A stretch of 64,000 bases of DNA from Shewanella sp. Arc9-LZ (GTDB lineage: Bacteria; Pseudomonadota; Gammaproteobacteria; Enterobacterales; Shewanellaceae): positions 1,922,001 to 1,986,000 of the forward strand of contig NZ_CP048031.1 of assembly GCF_010092445.1 (NCBI RefSeq), given 5' to 3'. Numbering within the stretch: the stretch's first letter is position 1; the number at the start of each line of letters is the position of its first letter. Positions 26,134 through 35,135 of the stretch are shown here, piece by piece. The translations under genes and the position numbers were made by a program. The notes under the pieces are model-generated. The model was not told the origin of the DNA. It ran no database searches and saw nothing but the letters and a program-made list of their open reading frames with translations.

Positions 26134-26841
26134 TTGAATAAGAGCGTATTAACCAACCTTATCGCGGCTGTCTTTATGCTGGTTGGGTATGTGTTACAAC
26201 AACAAATTGTCATGACAATAGGGTTATTTGCGTTGTCGGGTGCATTAACCAACTGGTTAGCAATCCATATGTTGTTTGAAAAAGTCCCCGGTTTGTATGG
26301 TTCCGGTGTGGTTCCATCACGATTTGAAGAGTTTAAAGCGGGCATTAAACATTTAATGATGCAGCAATTTTTTACTCAAGAGAATATCGATCGCTTTTTG
26401 ACAACCAGTAGTGCCAGTAGTATTGATTTAACCCCTGTGATTGAAAAAATTGATTTAGCGCCATCATTTGATGCATTAGTGTCGACTATCGAAAAGTCAT
26501 CATTTGGTGGCATGTTAGCGATGTTTGGTGGAACCGAGGCGTTGATCCCACTGAAAGAGCCATTTATTGAAAAAATGAAACTGTCGTTAGTTGAACTGGC
26601 TCAAAGTGAAGAGTTCAATGCTATTTTAGTCAATGAGCTTGAAAAGCCAGATGTTATCGCAGATATGCAAGCTAAAGTGGCCAATATTGTTGAACAGCGT
26701 TTAAATGAACTTACGCCAGAATTAGTGAAACAAATCATTCAAGACATGATTAAAACCCATTTGGGTTGGTTAGTTGTGTGGGGTGGTGTGTTCGGCGGTA
26801 TTATTGGTGCCGTAGCGGCATTGCTGCAGCAATACAGTTAA
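26134..26841 (+). CDS. DUF445 family membrane protein
   Basis: A TTG start is preceded by AAGGAAAAGAGA. The 235-residue protein has two N-terminal spans and one C-terminal span. It carries the DUF445 core: GALTNWLAIHMLFEKVPGLYGSGVVPSRFEEFK, with the NWLA and GLYGSGVVP segments typical of the family. Function is not established; the family is found in the inner membrane of many bacteria. The C-terminal GGVFGGIIGAVAAL glycine-zipper helix suggests oligomerisation. Confidence 0.85.
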   Translation: MNKSVLTNLIAAVFMLVGYVLQQQIVMTIGLFALSGALTNWLAIHMLFEKVPGLYGSGVVPSRFEEFKAGIKHLMMQQFFTQENIDRFLTTSSASSIDLTPVIEKIDLAPSFDALVSTIEKSSFGGMLAMFGGTEALIPLKEPFIEKMKLSLVELAQSEEFNAILVNELEKPDVIADMQAKVANIVEQRLNELTPELVKQIIQDMIKTHLGWLVVWGGVFGGIIGAVAALLQQYS

Positions 26842-26870
26842 CCCCAAAAACGTATTATTTTCATGGCGTT

Positions 26871-26921
26871 GTCTGCCATATGATATTGTCTGCCATATAA
26901 TATTGTCAGCCAAATAACAGA
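26871..26921. repeat. 17-bp tandem repeat, 2-3 copies
   Basis: GTCTGCCATATgATATT (26871-26887) and GTCTGCCATATaATATT (26888-26904) differ by one base, and a diverged third unit follows to 26921. It is non-coding, between the DUF445 and VOC genes. Confidence 0.65.
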
Positions 26922-26936
26922 GTAACAGAGGTGAGT

Positions 26937-27287
26937 ATGAGTCAACATCATAGTATTAATTATTTAGAAATACCCGTGAGAGACCTCATCGCAACCAAAG
27001 CCTTTTTTACTCAGGTTTTTGGTTGGCAGTTTCAAGACTATGGTCCTCAATACAGTTGTTTTTTGCAGGTCGGAATTGATGGTGGCTTTTATCAAGCAGA
27101 CTCTCAATTCACCTTAGCAAACGGCAGTCCGTTAATTGTGCTTTATAGCCAAGATTTAGCCGCCATAGAAGCTAAAATTATTCAGGCTGGTGGACTCATC
27201 ACCAAAGCTGTATTCAGTTTTCCTGGCGGTAGACGTTTCCATTTTACCGACGTTAATGGTAACGAATATGCCGTCTGGTCAGAATAA
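26937..27287 (+). CDS. VOC (glyoxalase/bleomycin-resistance) family protein
   Basis: The start at 26937 has an AGAGG ribosome-binding site five bases away. The 116-residue protein has a VOC half: NYLEIPVRDLIATKAFFTQVFGWQFQDY with a metal-type His replaced by Asn at the start, and a closing RRFHFTDVNGNEYAVWSE with the Glu ligand. Such proteins are metal-dependent isomerases or dioxygenases, or ligand-binding proteins; the function here is unknown. The end overlaps the start of the DUF1289 gene by about 20 bases. Confidence 0.85.
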   Translation: MSQHHSINYLEIPVRDLIATKAFFTQVFGWQFQDYGPQYSCFLQVGIDGGFYQADSQFTLANGSPLIVLYSQDLAAIEAKIIQAGGLITKAVFSFPGGRRFHFTDVNGNEYAVWSE

Positions 27288-27465
27288 CGACAATCAAATT
27301 GCCTCACCTTGTGTGAGGCAATGTTGTTTAGATCAACAGGATATCTGTTTAGGTTGCCATCGCTCGCTCGATGAGATTCTGGCTTGGCATACAATGGACC
27401 AACAACAAAAAAGCGCATTGCTGGAAACGTTACAACAACGCGCTATCGCGCGTAAAAAACGCTAG
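27268..27465 (+). CDS. DUF1289 family cysteine-rich protein
   Basis: The protein carries the DUF1289 signature ASPCVRQCCLDQQDICLGCHRSLDEILAW, a four-cysteine cluster able to bind zinc or iron, followed by a helical QKSALLETLQQRAIARKKR tail. I start it at 27268, the closest ATG to the domain. A start at 27256 is also possible. It overlaps the VOC gene and is probably translated from the same mRNA. Function is unknown for the family. Confidence 0.8.
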   Translation: MPSGQNNDNQIASPCVRQCCLDQQDICLGCHRSLDEILAWHTMDQQQKSALLETLQQRAIARKKR

Positions 27466-27512
27466 TAGGCCGCTAATCTATAATTGTTGAGCACTACAAA
27501 TATCGTATTGAG

Positions 27513-28028
27513 CTACACCGCAGTTGGGTTGGTTCTCGGTTCGGTATCGGTTCTAAATAAGCTAAACCCGCGAGCTTGGTAGTTTTGTAAAGCGCTTGGG
27601 TGATCTAATGAGCAAGTATGCACCCAAACACGGCGGGTGTTAGGTAGCGACCACGCTTGTTCAATAGCTTGAGTCAGTAAATAGCCGCCAAAGCCTTTAC
27701 CGATAAAGCGTTCACTTAAACCAAAATACATAATCTCGACAGTCGCGTCACCTTGTTGCTGCAACTCAAAGTAACCCGCTGGTGCACCGTCTTTATACGC
27801 GACAAACAAATGCAAATTATCCGCTTCGCTGTATTCCTGCCATTGGCTATCGGACAAGGCTAATTTATCTGTCCACTCCCACGCAGCACCCACAAATTGA
27901 TATAAAAAACGATTGAATTGATATTGTTTTATTTTCACCTCAACCACGGTTAAGCCGTTGGTATCATGTTTAGGTTTTAATTGACTGCGGTCGGTCATCT
28001 CAAGATTAAAAATGCTGATGTCTGTCAT
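27513..28028 (-). CDS. GNAT family N-acetyltransferase
   Basis: The 171-residue protein has a complete GNAT core: GYFELQQQGDATVEIMYFGLSERFIGKGFGGYLLTQAIEQAW with the acetyl-CoA loop RFIGKGFGG, followed by VWVHTCSLDHPSALQNYQARGF. The longer N-terminal 60 residues include a Trp-rich segment (FVGAAWEWTDK). The target is unknown. The gene is divergent from the terC-type gene. Confidence 0.85.
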   Translation of the reverse strand: MTDISIFNLEMTDRSQLKPKHDTNGLTVVEVKIKQYQFNRFLYQFVGAAWEWTDKLALSDSQWQEYSEADNLHLFVAYKDGAPAGYFELQQQGDATVEIMYFGLSERFIGKGFGGYLLTQAIEQAWSLPNTRRVWVHTCSLDHPSALQNYQARGFSLFRTDTEPRTNPTAV

Positions 28029-28220
28029 GGTATCTCAATATAAATAAAGTTTATTTCTTAAAACTAACTTTTAAAATCATTCATAGCAAATTTAAAATAA
28101 ATGCTTAGAAAAAATATATTTTCACAAAACAAATGTTGTCTATTGTGGTTAATTTTTGGCTAATGTAGATTCTCTGCGAGAGTAACCTATGGCAATGTAA
28201 TTCAATTATAGAGGTAGTAT

Positions 28221-28973
28221 ATGTTCGAATGGATAGCAGATCCGCAAGCATGGGTGGCACTTTTAACCCTGATAGCACTCGAGATTGTACTAGGTATCGA
28301 TAATATTATTTTTATCTCGATTGTGGTTGGAAAGTTACCTGTTCATCAAAGAGATAAAGCAAGACTTATCGGGATAGGTTTAGCGATGGTAGCTAGGTTA
28401 GGTCTACTATTAAGTTTATTTTGGATCATGGGACTCGTAGAGCCTATTTTCACCTTGTTAGATAATGCTATTTCAGGCCGTGATTTGATTTTAATTTTTG
28501 GCGGTTTATTTTTATTAGCCAAATCAACTCATGAAATTCATACGAGCTTTGATATTCCGACCGAATCAACTCATGGTGTTGCACAAGTTGGCTTTTACTC
28601 AGTGTTAATTCAAATCGCGATTCTCGATATTGTATTTTCATTAGATTCAGTCATTACTGCTGTTGGCTTGGTTGACAATATATCGATTATGGTTATTGCT
28701 ATCGTTTTATCTGTCATTGTGATGTTGTTCGCCGCCAAACCAATCAGTATATTTGTTGAAGAAAATCCGACGATTAAAATGCTCGCATTGTCATTTTTAT
28801 TGTTAATCGGATTCACTTTAGTTGCTGAGGGACTCGATTTCCATGTACCAAAGGGATACATCTATTTTGCAATGGCATTCTCGTTAACGGTGGAACTTAT
28901 CAACATAAAAATCAAAAAGAGAAAAGAAACTGGCACTATTCATCTCAATAAAAAAATGTCAGAAAATGACTAG
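28221..28973 (+). CDS. TerC family integral membrane protein
   Basis: The 250-residue protein has seven predicted spans and the TerC signatures ALEIVLGIDNIIFISI and IAILDIVFSLDSVITAVG, whose acidic residues are thought to handle divalent metal. TerC/Alx-type proteins export manganese or help load it into secreted proteins. A GAGG ribosome-binding site is visible. I looked for a yybP-ykoY-type Mn2+ riboswitch in the 190 bases upstream and did not recognise one. The C-terminus is a charged tail (KKRKETGT). Confidence 0.88.
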   Translation: MFEWIADPQAWVALLTLIALEIVLGIDNIIFISIVVGKLPVHQRDKARLIGIGLAMVARLGLLLSLFWIMGLVEPIFTLLDNAISGRDLILIFGGLFLLAKSTHEIHTSFDIPTESTHGVAQVGFYSVLIQIAILDIVFSLDSVITAVGLVDNISIMVIAIVLSVIVMLFAAKPISIFVEENPTIKMLALSFLLLIGFTLVAEGLDFHVPKGYIYFAMAFSLTVELINIKIKKRKETGTIHLNKKMSEND

Positions 28974-29011
28974 TTTTATATGAATGATTTTAGATCGTAA
29001 TTTTTTACAAT

Positions 29012-29042
29012 AAAAAGCACACCATTAATGGGTGTGCTTTTC
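29012..29042. terminator. Bidirectional terminator
   Basis: AAAAGCACACC and GGTGTGCTTTT form an 11-bp stem between the convergent terC-type and asnB genes. Confidence 0.85.
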
Positions 29043-29099
29043 TGTTAATGCCATCTGTTCTTAAAATGCGTTTACATTTTAGGAACAGGACACGTAATG

Positions 29100-30764
29100 C
29101 TAATACGCGCTAGCGTGAACGTTTTTAACTGCACGGCCCGATGGGTCGTTAAGCCCTTGTAAACTTACATCCCACAATAGTGCTTCAGGGGTTGAACAGG
29201 CAACTGTTTTTCCACCTGGCACTGTTTCAGCGGCACTGGCTAATGGGAAAAACTCTTCAAAGAAGCTGCGGTAAAAATAGGCTTCTTTCGACTCTGGCGT
29301 GTTGTATGGGAAACGGAATTTTGCGTTAGCAAATTGCACGTCATCTACGTTTTCTGCCGCATGAGCTTTTAAGCCATCAATCCACGAGTAACCTACGCCG
29401 TCACTGAACTGCTCTTTTTGGCGCCATACCACCTCTTTTGGTAATTTGTGCTCAAACGCTTGACGTAAAATGTGCTTCTCGATACGACCATCTTTAGACA
29501 TCTTCGCTTCAGGGTTAATGCGCATTGCTACGTCAATAAACTCTTTATCTAAGAAAGGCACACGTGCTTCAAGTCCCCATGCTGCCATAGCTTTGTTGGC
29601 ACGCAAGCAATCAAATAAATGCAGCTTATCAAGCTTACGGACTAATTCTTCATGGAACGCCTGCGCGTTTGGCGCTTTGTGGAAATATAGGTAGCCACCA
29701 AATAGTTCGTCAGCACCTTCGCCAGACAACACCATTTTAATGCCCATGGCTTTAATTTTACGTGCCATTAAATACATTGGCGTAGCGGCACGGATAGTGG
29801 TTACGTCGTACGTTTCTAAGTGATAAATCACTTCTTTAATTGCATCTAAGCCTTCTTGGAAGGTATACACAATAGGGTGATGAATTGTGCCAATGGCATC
29901 GGCCACTTTTTGCGCTGCGACTAAATCTGGAGACTCAGCTAACCCTACGGCAAATGAATGCAGTTGTGGCCACCATGCGCCGGTTTCGCCGTCGTTTTCA
30001 ATACGGTGTTTTGCATATGTTTGTGTAATGGCAGAAATCACTGATGAATCTAGGCCACCAGACAATAATACTCCGTAAGGAACATCAGACATTAACTGGC
30101 GTTTTACTGCAGCTTCTAATGCTTCACGTAATTCTTCAATGCTAGCTGGGTTATCTTTAACGGCATCAAAATCACGCCATTCACGATGATAATACTGGGT
30201 TGGTTTACCGTCGGCTGAATATAAATACTGTCCTGGGTAAAACTCAGCAACTGTTTTACACACAGGCATTAATGCTTTCATTTCAGAAGCAACGTAGAAG
30301 TTACCAGATGCATCTAGACCTGTATAAAGTGGGATAATGCCCATGTGGTCGCGACCGATTAAGTACGTGCCTTTGGCTTTGTCATACAGTACGAATGCGA
30401 AGATACCGTTCAGTTTGTCTAAAAAGTCACAACCGTATTCTTGGTACAGTGATAAGATCACTTCGCAATCTGAGTTAGTTTGATACTGGTATTTGTCACC
30501 TAGCTGAGCTTTTAACTGCTTGTGGTTATAAATTTCACCGTTTACGGCTAACACTATGTTGCCATCAAGGCTGATAAGTGGCTGCGCTCCGTGGTCAACG
30601 TCAACAATCGATAAACGTTCATGAGCTAAAATGGCTTTGTCATCAGCATATATGCCAGACCAATCTGGGCCGCGGTGACGCAGCAGTTTTGACATTTCTA
30701 ACGCCACTTGGCGAAGTTTGCTTGCATCAGTTTTGATGTCTAAAATTGAAAATATTGAACACAT
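29100..30764 (-). CDS. asnB: Asparagine synthetase B, glutamine-hydrolysing
   Basis: The 554-residue enzyme has Cys2 as the N-terminal nucleophile (MCSIFSILD), glutaminase motifs (LLRHRGPDWSG, ERLSIVD, AVNGEIYNH) and a C-terminal synthetase domain with the ATP-pyrophosphatase loop LLSGGLDSSV. It amidates aspartate using glutamine and ATP in the cytoplasm. Length and motifs match E. coli AsnB (554). It is monocistronic, followed by a long repeat-bearing intergenic region on its upstream side. Confidence 0.96.
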   Translation of the reverse strand: MCSIFSILDIKTDASKLRQVALEMSKLLRHRGPDWSGIYADDKAILAHERLSIVDVDHGAQPLISLDGNIVLAVNGEIYNHKQLKAQLGDKYQYQTNSDCEVILSLYQEYGCDFLDKLNGIFAFVLYDKAKGTYLIGRDHMGIIPLYTGLDASGNFYVASEMKALMPVCKTVAEFYPGQYLYSADGKPTQYYHREWRDFDAVKDNPASIEELREALEAAVKRQLMSDVPYGVLLSGGLDSSVISAITQTYAKHRIENDGETGAWWPQLHSFAVGLAESPDLVAAQKVADAIGTIHHPIVYTFQEGLDAIKEVIYHLETYDVTTIRAATPMYLMARKIKAMGIKMVLSGEGADELFGGYLYFHKAPNAQAFHEELVRKLDKLHLFDCLRANKAMAAWGLEARVPFLDKEFIDVAMRINPEAKMSKDGRIEKHILRQAFEHKLPKEVVWRQKEQFSDGVGYSWIDGLKAHAAENVDDVQFANAKFRFPYNTPESKEAYFYRSFFEEFFPLASAAETVPGGKTVACSTPEALLWDVSLQGLNDPSGRAVKNVHASAY

Positions 30765-31211
30765 AATACGGCTCCAGCAGCGTTGGCTAATCTTTATCTG
30801 GTTCCTACTTTGCCAGCATTTTGGTTAACTGCCAAGCTTGTTTTTTGAGATAACATCATAAATATAGCTATTTTAATGATTTTATCTCTTTTAAATATCT
30901 TTTTGTTTGAGTAATGTTTTGTTAAATGTCGTTTTTATTGATATATCTTTATTTTTATCGTGATTATGGCTATTTTTTTTAAGATTTCATAATCAAATAC
31001 CACTAAAAGCCATAATTGCACTAATGCTGTGCGTATGATGTTTATTTGAACAAAAGTGGGGCTTAATGGTCATTTAACGCCTTTAACGTAGCCATAATCG
31101 TGCCTACGTGGCATGTTGATGCGCGATAATGGGGCTTCAATTCACTCGGTGATAGTCAACCAAGCAGCGCTAAACTTGTTAAGTGTTTTAATACTGGATA
31201 GGGTTATGTTG
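30765..31211. other. AT-rich asnB upstream region, no gene
   Basis: The 450 bases upstream of asnB (minus strand) are AT-rich with T-runs around 30950-31000 and hold no convincing gene. The asnB promoter should lie here, but I cannot pick a specific box with confidence. Confidence 0.4.
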
Positions 31212-31288
31212 ATCACTTCTGTTAGTCACTTCTGTTAGTCACTTCTGTTAGTCACTTCTGTTAGTCACTTATATGGGTCACTTATGTG
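31212..31288. repeat. 13-bp tandem repeat, about 6 copies
   Basis: The unit GTCACTTCTGTTA occurs at 31212-31224 (first base changed), 31225-31237, 31238-31250 and 31251-31263, followed by two diverged units to 31288. It is non-coding. Confidence 0.85.
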
Positions 31289-31412
31289 TAACAAGCAGCA
31301 AAGCTGCATTTACGTTAAGCCACATTTTATTAAGGCTGGCGCTTTTTATTGCAACACAAGAGCGTGATCCATAAAATCGCTTTATAACGGAAACATATTT
31401 AAGGAAAAAAGT

Positions 31413-31814
31413 ATGGTAGGTGAAACAAATTTAACGGCATTACTTGCATCGATGTCACCGGTATTATTAGATGACGAATACGTTTTTTGCTCAGTGCCGG
31501 GCGGCCAATATGGCGATTATCAAACTTTATCGCCACTCGCGATGTTTCGCGAATCTGAAGGGCTGACATTAGTATTAACCAAAGCGGCTGCTATAGAGGG
31601 CGGCTTGTCTTTTGAATCGGTATTTAAAGGCATTACCTTAACGGTACACTCTAGTCTGGATGCCGTTGGTTTAACGGCTGCAGTGGCCAATAAACTTACC
31701 GAAAAAGGCATTAGCGCTAATGTTATTGCCGCTTATTATCATGACCATATTTTTGTGCAAACAGAAAAGGCGGCTTTAGCCATCGAAGCGCTAAATGAAT
31801 TTAATAAAGTGTAA
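31413..31814 (+). CDS. ACT-domain protein (DUF2241/COG3602-like)
   Basis: The 133-residue protein has a first ACT-like unit (YVFCSVPGG, LAMFRESEGLTLVLTK) and a second with TLTVHSSLDAVGLTAAVANKLTEKGISANVIAAYYHDHIFV, typical of the COG3602 family. ACT domains usually bind amino acids. An AAGGAAAAAAGT ribosome-binding site is present. No enzyme partner lies beside it, so the ligand is unknown. Confidence 0.82.
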   Translation: MVGETNLTALLASMSPVLLDDEYVFCSVPGGQYGDYQTLSPLAMFRESEGLTLVLTKAAAIEGGLSFESVFKGITLTVHSSLDAVGLTAAVANKLTEKGISANVIAAYYHDHIFVQTEKAALAIEALNEFNKV

Positions 31815-31892
31815 GTCAGGTTATCTAAAGGCTTAAATCAGATACTCATGACACAAAGCTTAATGACATAAATGCTAATAGCCAAATACCAA

Positions 31893-31922
31893 TAAAAAAG
31901 CCCATCAAATACGTGATGGGCC
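31893..31922 (-). terminator. Terminator of the M28 peptidase gene
   Basis: On the minus strand GCCCATCA and TGATGGGC form an 8-bp stem followed by six T. The plus strand also has an A/T flank, so it may serve the ACT gene too. Confidence 0.85.
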
Positions 31923-31956
31923 AATCCTTGGGGGGAAGGAATAGGGTAGTACTGTA

Positions 31957-33615
31957 CTAATCTGCAGGACGTAATTGATTAAATTCAGAACCGGCAAAGT
32001 ATCCTGGCCAATCTTGGTTATTACCTAACTCTGCCGCAGCTTGGTAATACACGCCTAAATCTTGTAATGAACCGGATAAATCCCATTCAGGACGATAATG
32101 ATCGCAAACGTTATGGTAACAACCCTTCATTTTGACCAGCATTGCCGTTTTGTATTGTGCGGTAGCTTCATCAAGCGGTTCGTTACCACCACCGGCAAAT
32201 ACTGCTGGCACGCCTAATTTAGCAAAGCTGAAGTGATCTGAACGGAAAAAGCCGCCTGATGCAGGGTTTAGCTCACCTTGGCTGGTACGATTTTGTTTAG
32301 CGACAACGCGGTCTAAATAGTTTTCTAACTCAGACTGGCCTTTACCGACAATCGTGTAATCTTTGGTTTTACCATAAATATTGGTGCTGTCGAGGTTAAA
32401 TACTGCCACGGTTTTATCAATTGGATAAATTGGGTTTGCAGCATAATAACGTGAGCCTAATAAGCCTTGTTCTTCACCCGTAGTGGCAATAAAGGTTAAT
32501 GAACGGGCCAAGCCATGCCCTTGTTTAGCTTGCTGGGCAAACTGGCGGGCAATTTCTAAAATACCGGCGGTACCAGTGGCATTATCTAACGCGCCATTAT
32601 AAATTTGGTCGCCGTCTTTGGTTTCATCGGTACCGATATGATCCCAATGGGCAGTAAATAAAATCTGCTCATCAGCTTGTTTTCTGCCAGCTAATGTTGC
32701 AACCACATTAAAACTGTCGGCATATTCGGCTTTATTGGCAAATTCAATGCTGGCTGTTTGGGCTAAATCGACATTGAGTGAATTGGTAGCGGCGCGATCC
32801 ATTAATGACGTTAATGACAAGCCCGCTTTATCGAATAAGGCCGTAGCACTGTCTAAGGTTAACCAACCTTCAACTTGGACCCGCTGATCTTGTTCTGCTT
32901 TGCTTTGAACTAAATCTTGTTGAGCACCGGTCCAGCTGTTTTCAACTACCGACCAAGGGTAAGAGGCAGGTTCGGTATCATGAATAATAATTGCGCCTAA
33001 CGCGCCTTGGCGACTGGCTTCTTCAAATTTATAGCTCCAACGACCATAGTAAGTCATCGCCTTACCATTGAACTTGGCACCTTCAGGATGTGCAAAGCCT
33101 GGGTCATTGACTAAAATGATGGCAATTTTGCCTTTCATGTTGAGATCTTGGTAATCATTCCAGCCATATTCAGGCGCATTAATACCGTAACCTACAAACA
33201 CTAATGGCGCATCTTTAATACTCACCTGGCTACTATCGTGACGACTGCTTAACACGATATCTTGGCGGTACTGTAAATCCAACCCAGCTAAAGTAACCTG
33301 CTGTTGTTCGCTAGCGGTGTAGCTCACCATTGGAACTGGTTGCAAAAAACTGCCTTTATAAGCGCCTTTAAGCCCCATTTGGCTGAAGGCGGCAGACAAA
33401 TACTCTATGGTGAGCTTTTCGCCTTGGGTTGTTGGCGCGCGACCTTCAAACTTATCCGACGATAATGTTTCAATATCGGTTCTAAAGCGTTGTTCGTCAA
33501 AGGTTACCGCAGTCACTTTCGCCGGAATGATATCGTCGGTTGCAGCGTGTTTAGCATCATCGCCGTTACATGCTGACAGTAAGGCAATGGCGCAAAAAGG
33601 AAACAATCGTTTCAT
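31957..33615 (-). CDS. M28 family metallopeptidase lipoprotein with PA domain
   Basis: The N-terminus MKRLFPFCAIALLSACNGDD is a lipoprotein signal with lipobox LSAC. A protease-associated domain (about residues 130-230, PLVFVGYGINAPEYGWNDY) is followed by the M28 zinc-peptidase core: FTAHWDHIGTD, GALDNATGTAGILEIA, TGEEQGLLGS and GGFFRSDHFSFAKLGVPA, giving the two-zinc ligands H, D, E, D/E and H. It should be an aminopeptidase in the envelope, possibly releasing amino acids from peptides. The gene is monocistronic. Confidence 0.88.
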   Translation of the reverse strand: MKRLFPFCAIALLSACNGDDAKHAATDDIIPAKVTAVTFDEQRFRTDIETLSSDKFEGRAPTTQGEKLTIEYLSAAFSQMGLKGAYKGSFLQPVPMVSYTASEQQQVTLAGLDLQYRQDIVLSSRHDSSQVSIKDAPLVFVGYGINAPEYGWNDYQDLNMKGKIAIILVNDPGFAHPEGAKFNGKAMTYYGRWSYKFEEASRQGALGAIIIHDTEPASYPWSVVENSWTGAQQDLVQSKAEQDQRVQVEGWLTLDSATALFDKAGLSLTSLMDRAATNSLNVDLAQTASIEFANKAEYADSFNVVATLAGRKQADEQILFTAHWDHIGTDETKDGDQIYNGALDNATGTAGILEIARQFAQQAKQGHGLARSLTFIATTGEEQGLLGSRYYAANPIYPIDKTVAVFNLDSTNIYGKTKDYTIVGKGQSELENYLDRVVAKQNRTSQGELNPASGGFFRSDHFSFAKLGVPAVFAGGGNEPLDEATAQYKTAMLVKMKGCYHNVCDHYRPEWDLSGSLQDLGVYYQAAAELGNNQDWPGYFAGSEFNQLRPAD

Positions 33616-33773
33616 GCTATGTCCTGTTATTGTTATTCGTTTTTATTTCAGACAAGCATAATGAAGCAAGCCAGTGCTTGAAAACAAGTTCACTGGCTTG
33701 GAATTGTGTTACCTAATGTAAATTGTGTCTTGGGTGCTCAGTTTATTAACTGGCGGACATTAACTGGTGCTAA

Positions 33774-34520
33774 TTAAACGACGTCGATATCGCCAGCGCA
33801 GGCAAACACATGATTTGGTCTGAAAGGTTCTTTGTCTATATCACTCATTTGGCTTACGCCAGTCGTCACCAGAATCGTTTCTAGACCCGCTTGGAAGCCA
33901 GCCAGAATATCGGTGCGCATGTTATCGCCAATAATAACGGTGTTTTCAGAATGTCCCTGTATATGATTCAACGCCGAGCGGATAATCCACGAGCTAGGCT
34001 TACCCACATAAAATGGCATCTTACCTGTGATACGCTCAATGGCTGCACATAATGCGCCACATGCTGGGCTAAATGCAGGGCCGTGGGTGTCTGGATTGGT
34101 GGCAATAAAGCGTGCACCGCCAGCAACAAAACGAGATGCTTTATGGATCATATCCCAGTTGTAAGAGCGGGTTTCACCGACAATGACAAAGTCTGGATTA
34201 ATATCCGTTATGGTGAAACCGGCATTGTAAAGTTCGTGTGTCAGTGCACCTTCGCCAATTACATAGGCTTTATTGCCGGTTTGGTGTTTTAGAAAGTCTG
34301 CCGTAGCCATGGCTGAGGTATAAAAGCAGGTTTCTGGTACATTAATACCTGCAGCGCCGAGTCGATTTTGTAAGTCTTTGCCAGTTTGAACGGGATAATT
34401 AGTGAGGATAACCAGCGGATTACCTTGTTCAAGTACGCGGTGAATAAACTTGTCGCTTCCAGGGATTAGCTTGTTGTCATGCAGTAGCACACCATCAATA
34501 TCGCAAATAATATTTTTCAT
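33774..34520 (-). CDS. nagD: NagD/UmpH, HAD-IIA nucleotide phosphatase
   Basis: The 248-residue protein is nearly collinear with E. coli NagD (UmpH). It has the nucleophile motif CDIDGVLLHD, motif II LTNYPVQTG, the C2 cap with GETRSYNWDMIHKA and motifs III/IV YVGKPSSW and IIGDNMRTDILAG. E. coli NagD dephosphorylates nucleoside monophosphates, chiefly UMP, in the cytoplasm. It is not in a nag operon here. Confidence 0.93.
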   Translation of the reverse strand: MKNIICDIDGVLLHDNKLIPGSDKFIHRVLEQGNPLVILTNYPVQTGKDLQNRLGAAGINVPETCFYTSAMATADFLKHQTGNKAYVIGEGALTHELYNAGFTITDINPDFVIVGETRSYNWDMIHKASRFVAGGARFIATNPDTHGPAFSPACGALCAAIERITGKMPFYVGKPSSWIIRSALNHIQGHSENTVIIGDNMRTDILAGFQAGLETILVTTGVSQMSDIDKEPFRPNHVFACAGDIDVV

Positions 34521-34646
34521 TCAGTAATTTCTTCCTTCAAATACAACCTGCTTACATCTAATGCTAATTCAATTCAGAAAACAACGATTAAATATAAAAA
34601 ATGCCTGTAGGGTGATTGATTTACTATTTGTGAGTGAGAGAATATT

Positions 34647-34678
34647 GGTTGCAGGTTGCAGGTTGCAGGTTGCAGGTT
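34647..34678. repeat. 7-bp tandem repeat, 4-5 copies
   Basis: GGTTGCA is repeated at 34647-34674 in four exact copies, with a partial fifth. It lies in a 600-base gene-free gap upstream of the fadD-type gene. Confidence 0.85.
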
Positions 34679-34724
34679 GAGGAGTAGGGGGATATTGATT
34701 ATAGCGTTTGTTGTTGTCGATATG

Positions 34725-34830
34725 GTGCGGCCACTAACGTCCTGGCGCGTCACACCAGACCAAGAGAAACGGCCCAGCCACCCCGCAACATTTTCTCTAT
34801 TGACTTAAACAACAGATATGAAAAAGTCGC
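34725..34830. repeat. Non-coding repeat, left member of a pair flanking the fadD-type gene
   Basis: Bases 34725-34759 (GCGGCCACTAACGTCCTGGC followed by GCGTCACACCAGA) closely match 37080-37118 in the same orientation. Further on, CCGCAACATTTTCT...GTCGC matches CCGGCAACATTTTCT...GTCGC at 37161-37195. The rest of the 34521-35135 gap has no gene. Confidence 0.6.
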
Positions 34831-35135
34831 CATGGCGATTTATCCTGCTTTTTTGTTAATGTGTCTGACTAACGAAGCTTACTTTAACAACAACCTCTGA
34901 TACATGTATTTGCTACAGTAGAAACTGTCATGATAATGCAGTAGCTGAATGCTTTTTCCATTGTTGAAGAAAGGTAGAGTGAAGCGGAAAAGCGATAAAA
35001 GCAGGGATGAGTCACACTCCGAGAGATTAGCTACTGATAACCCCCTAGAACAGTAGTTAATTCATTGAATTCAGTCTATTATTTTTATACTGATTAGGTA
35101 AGTTAATTTACAATAGTGATGTTTAAACAACATTA

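Noticed and set aside
28040..28220. Possible manganese (yybP-ykoY) riboswitch before the TerC-type gene
   Set aside because: I could not recognise the conserved internal loops of the class in this stretch.
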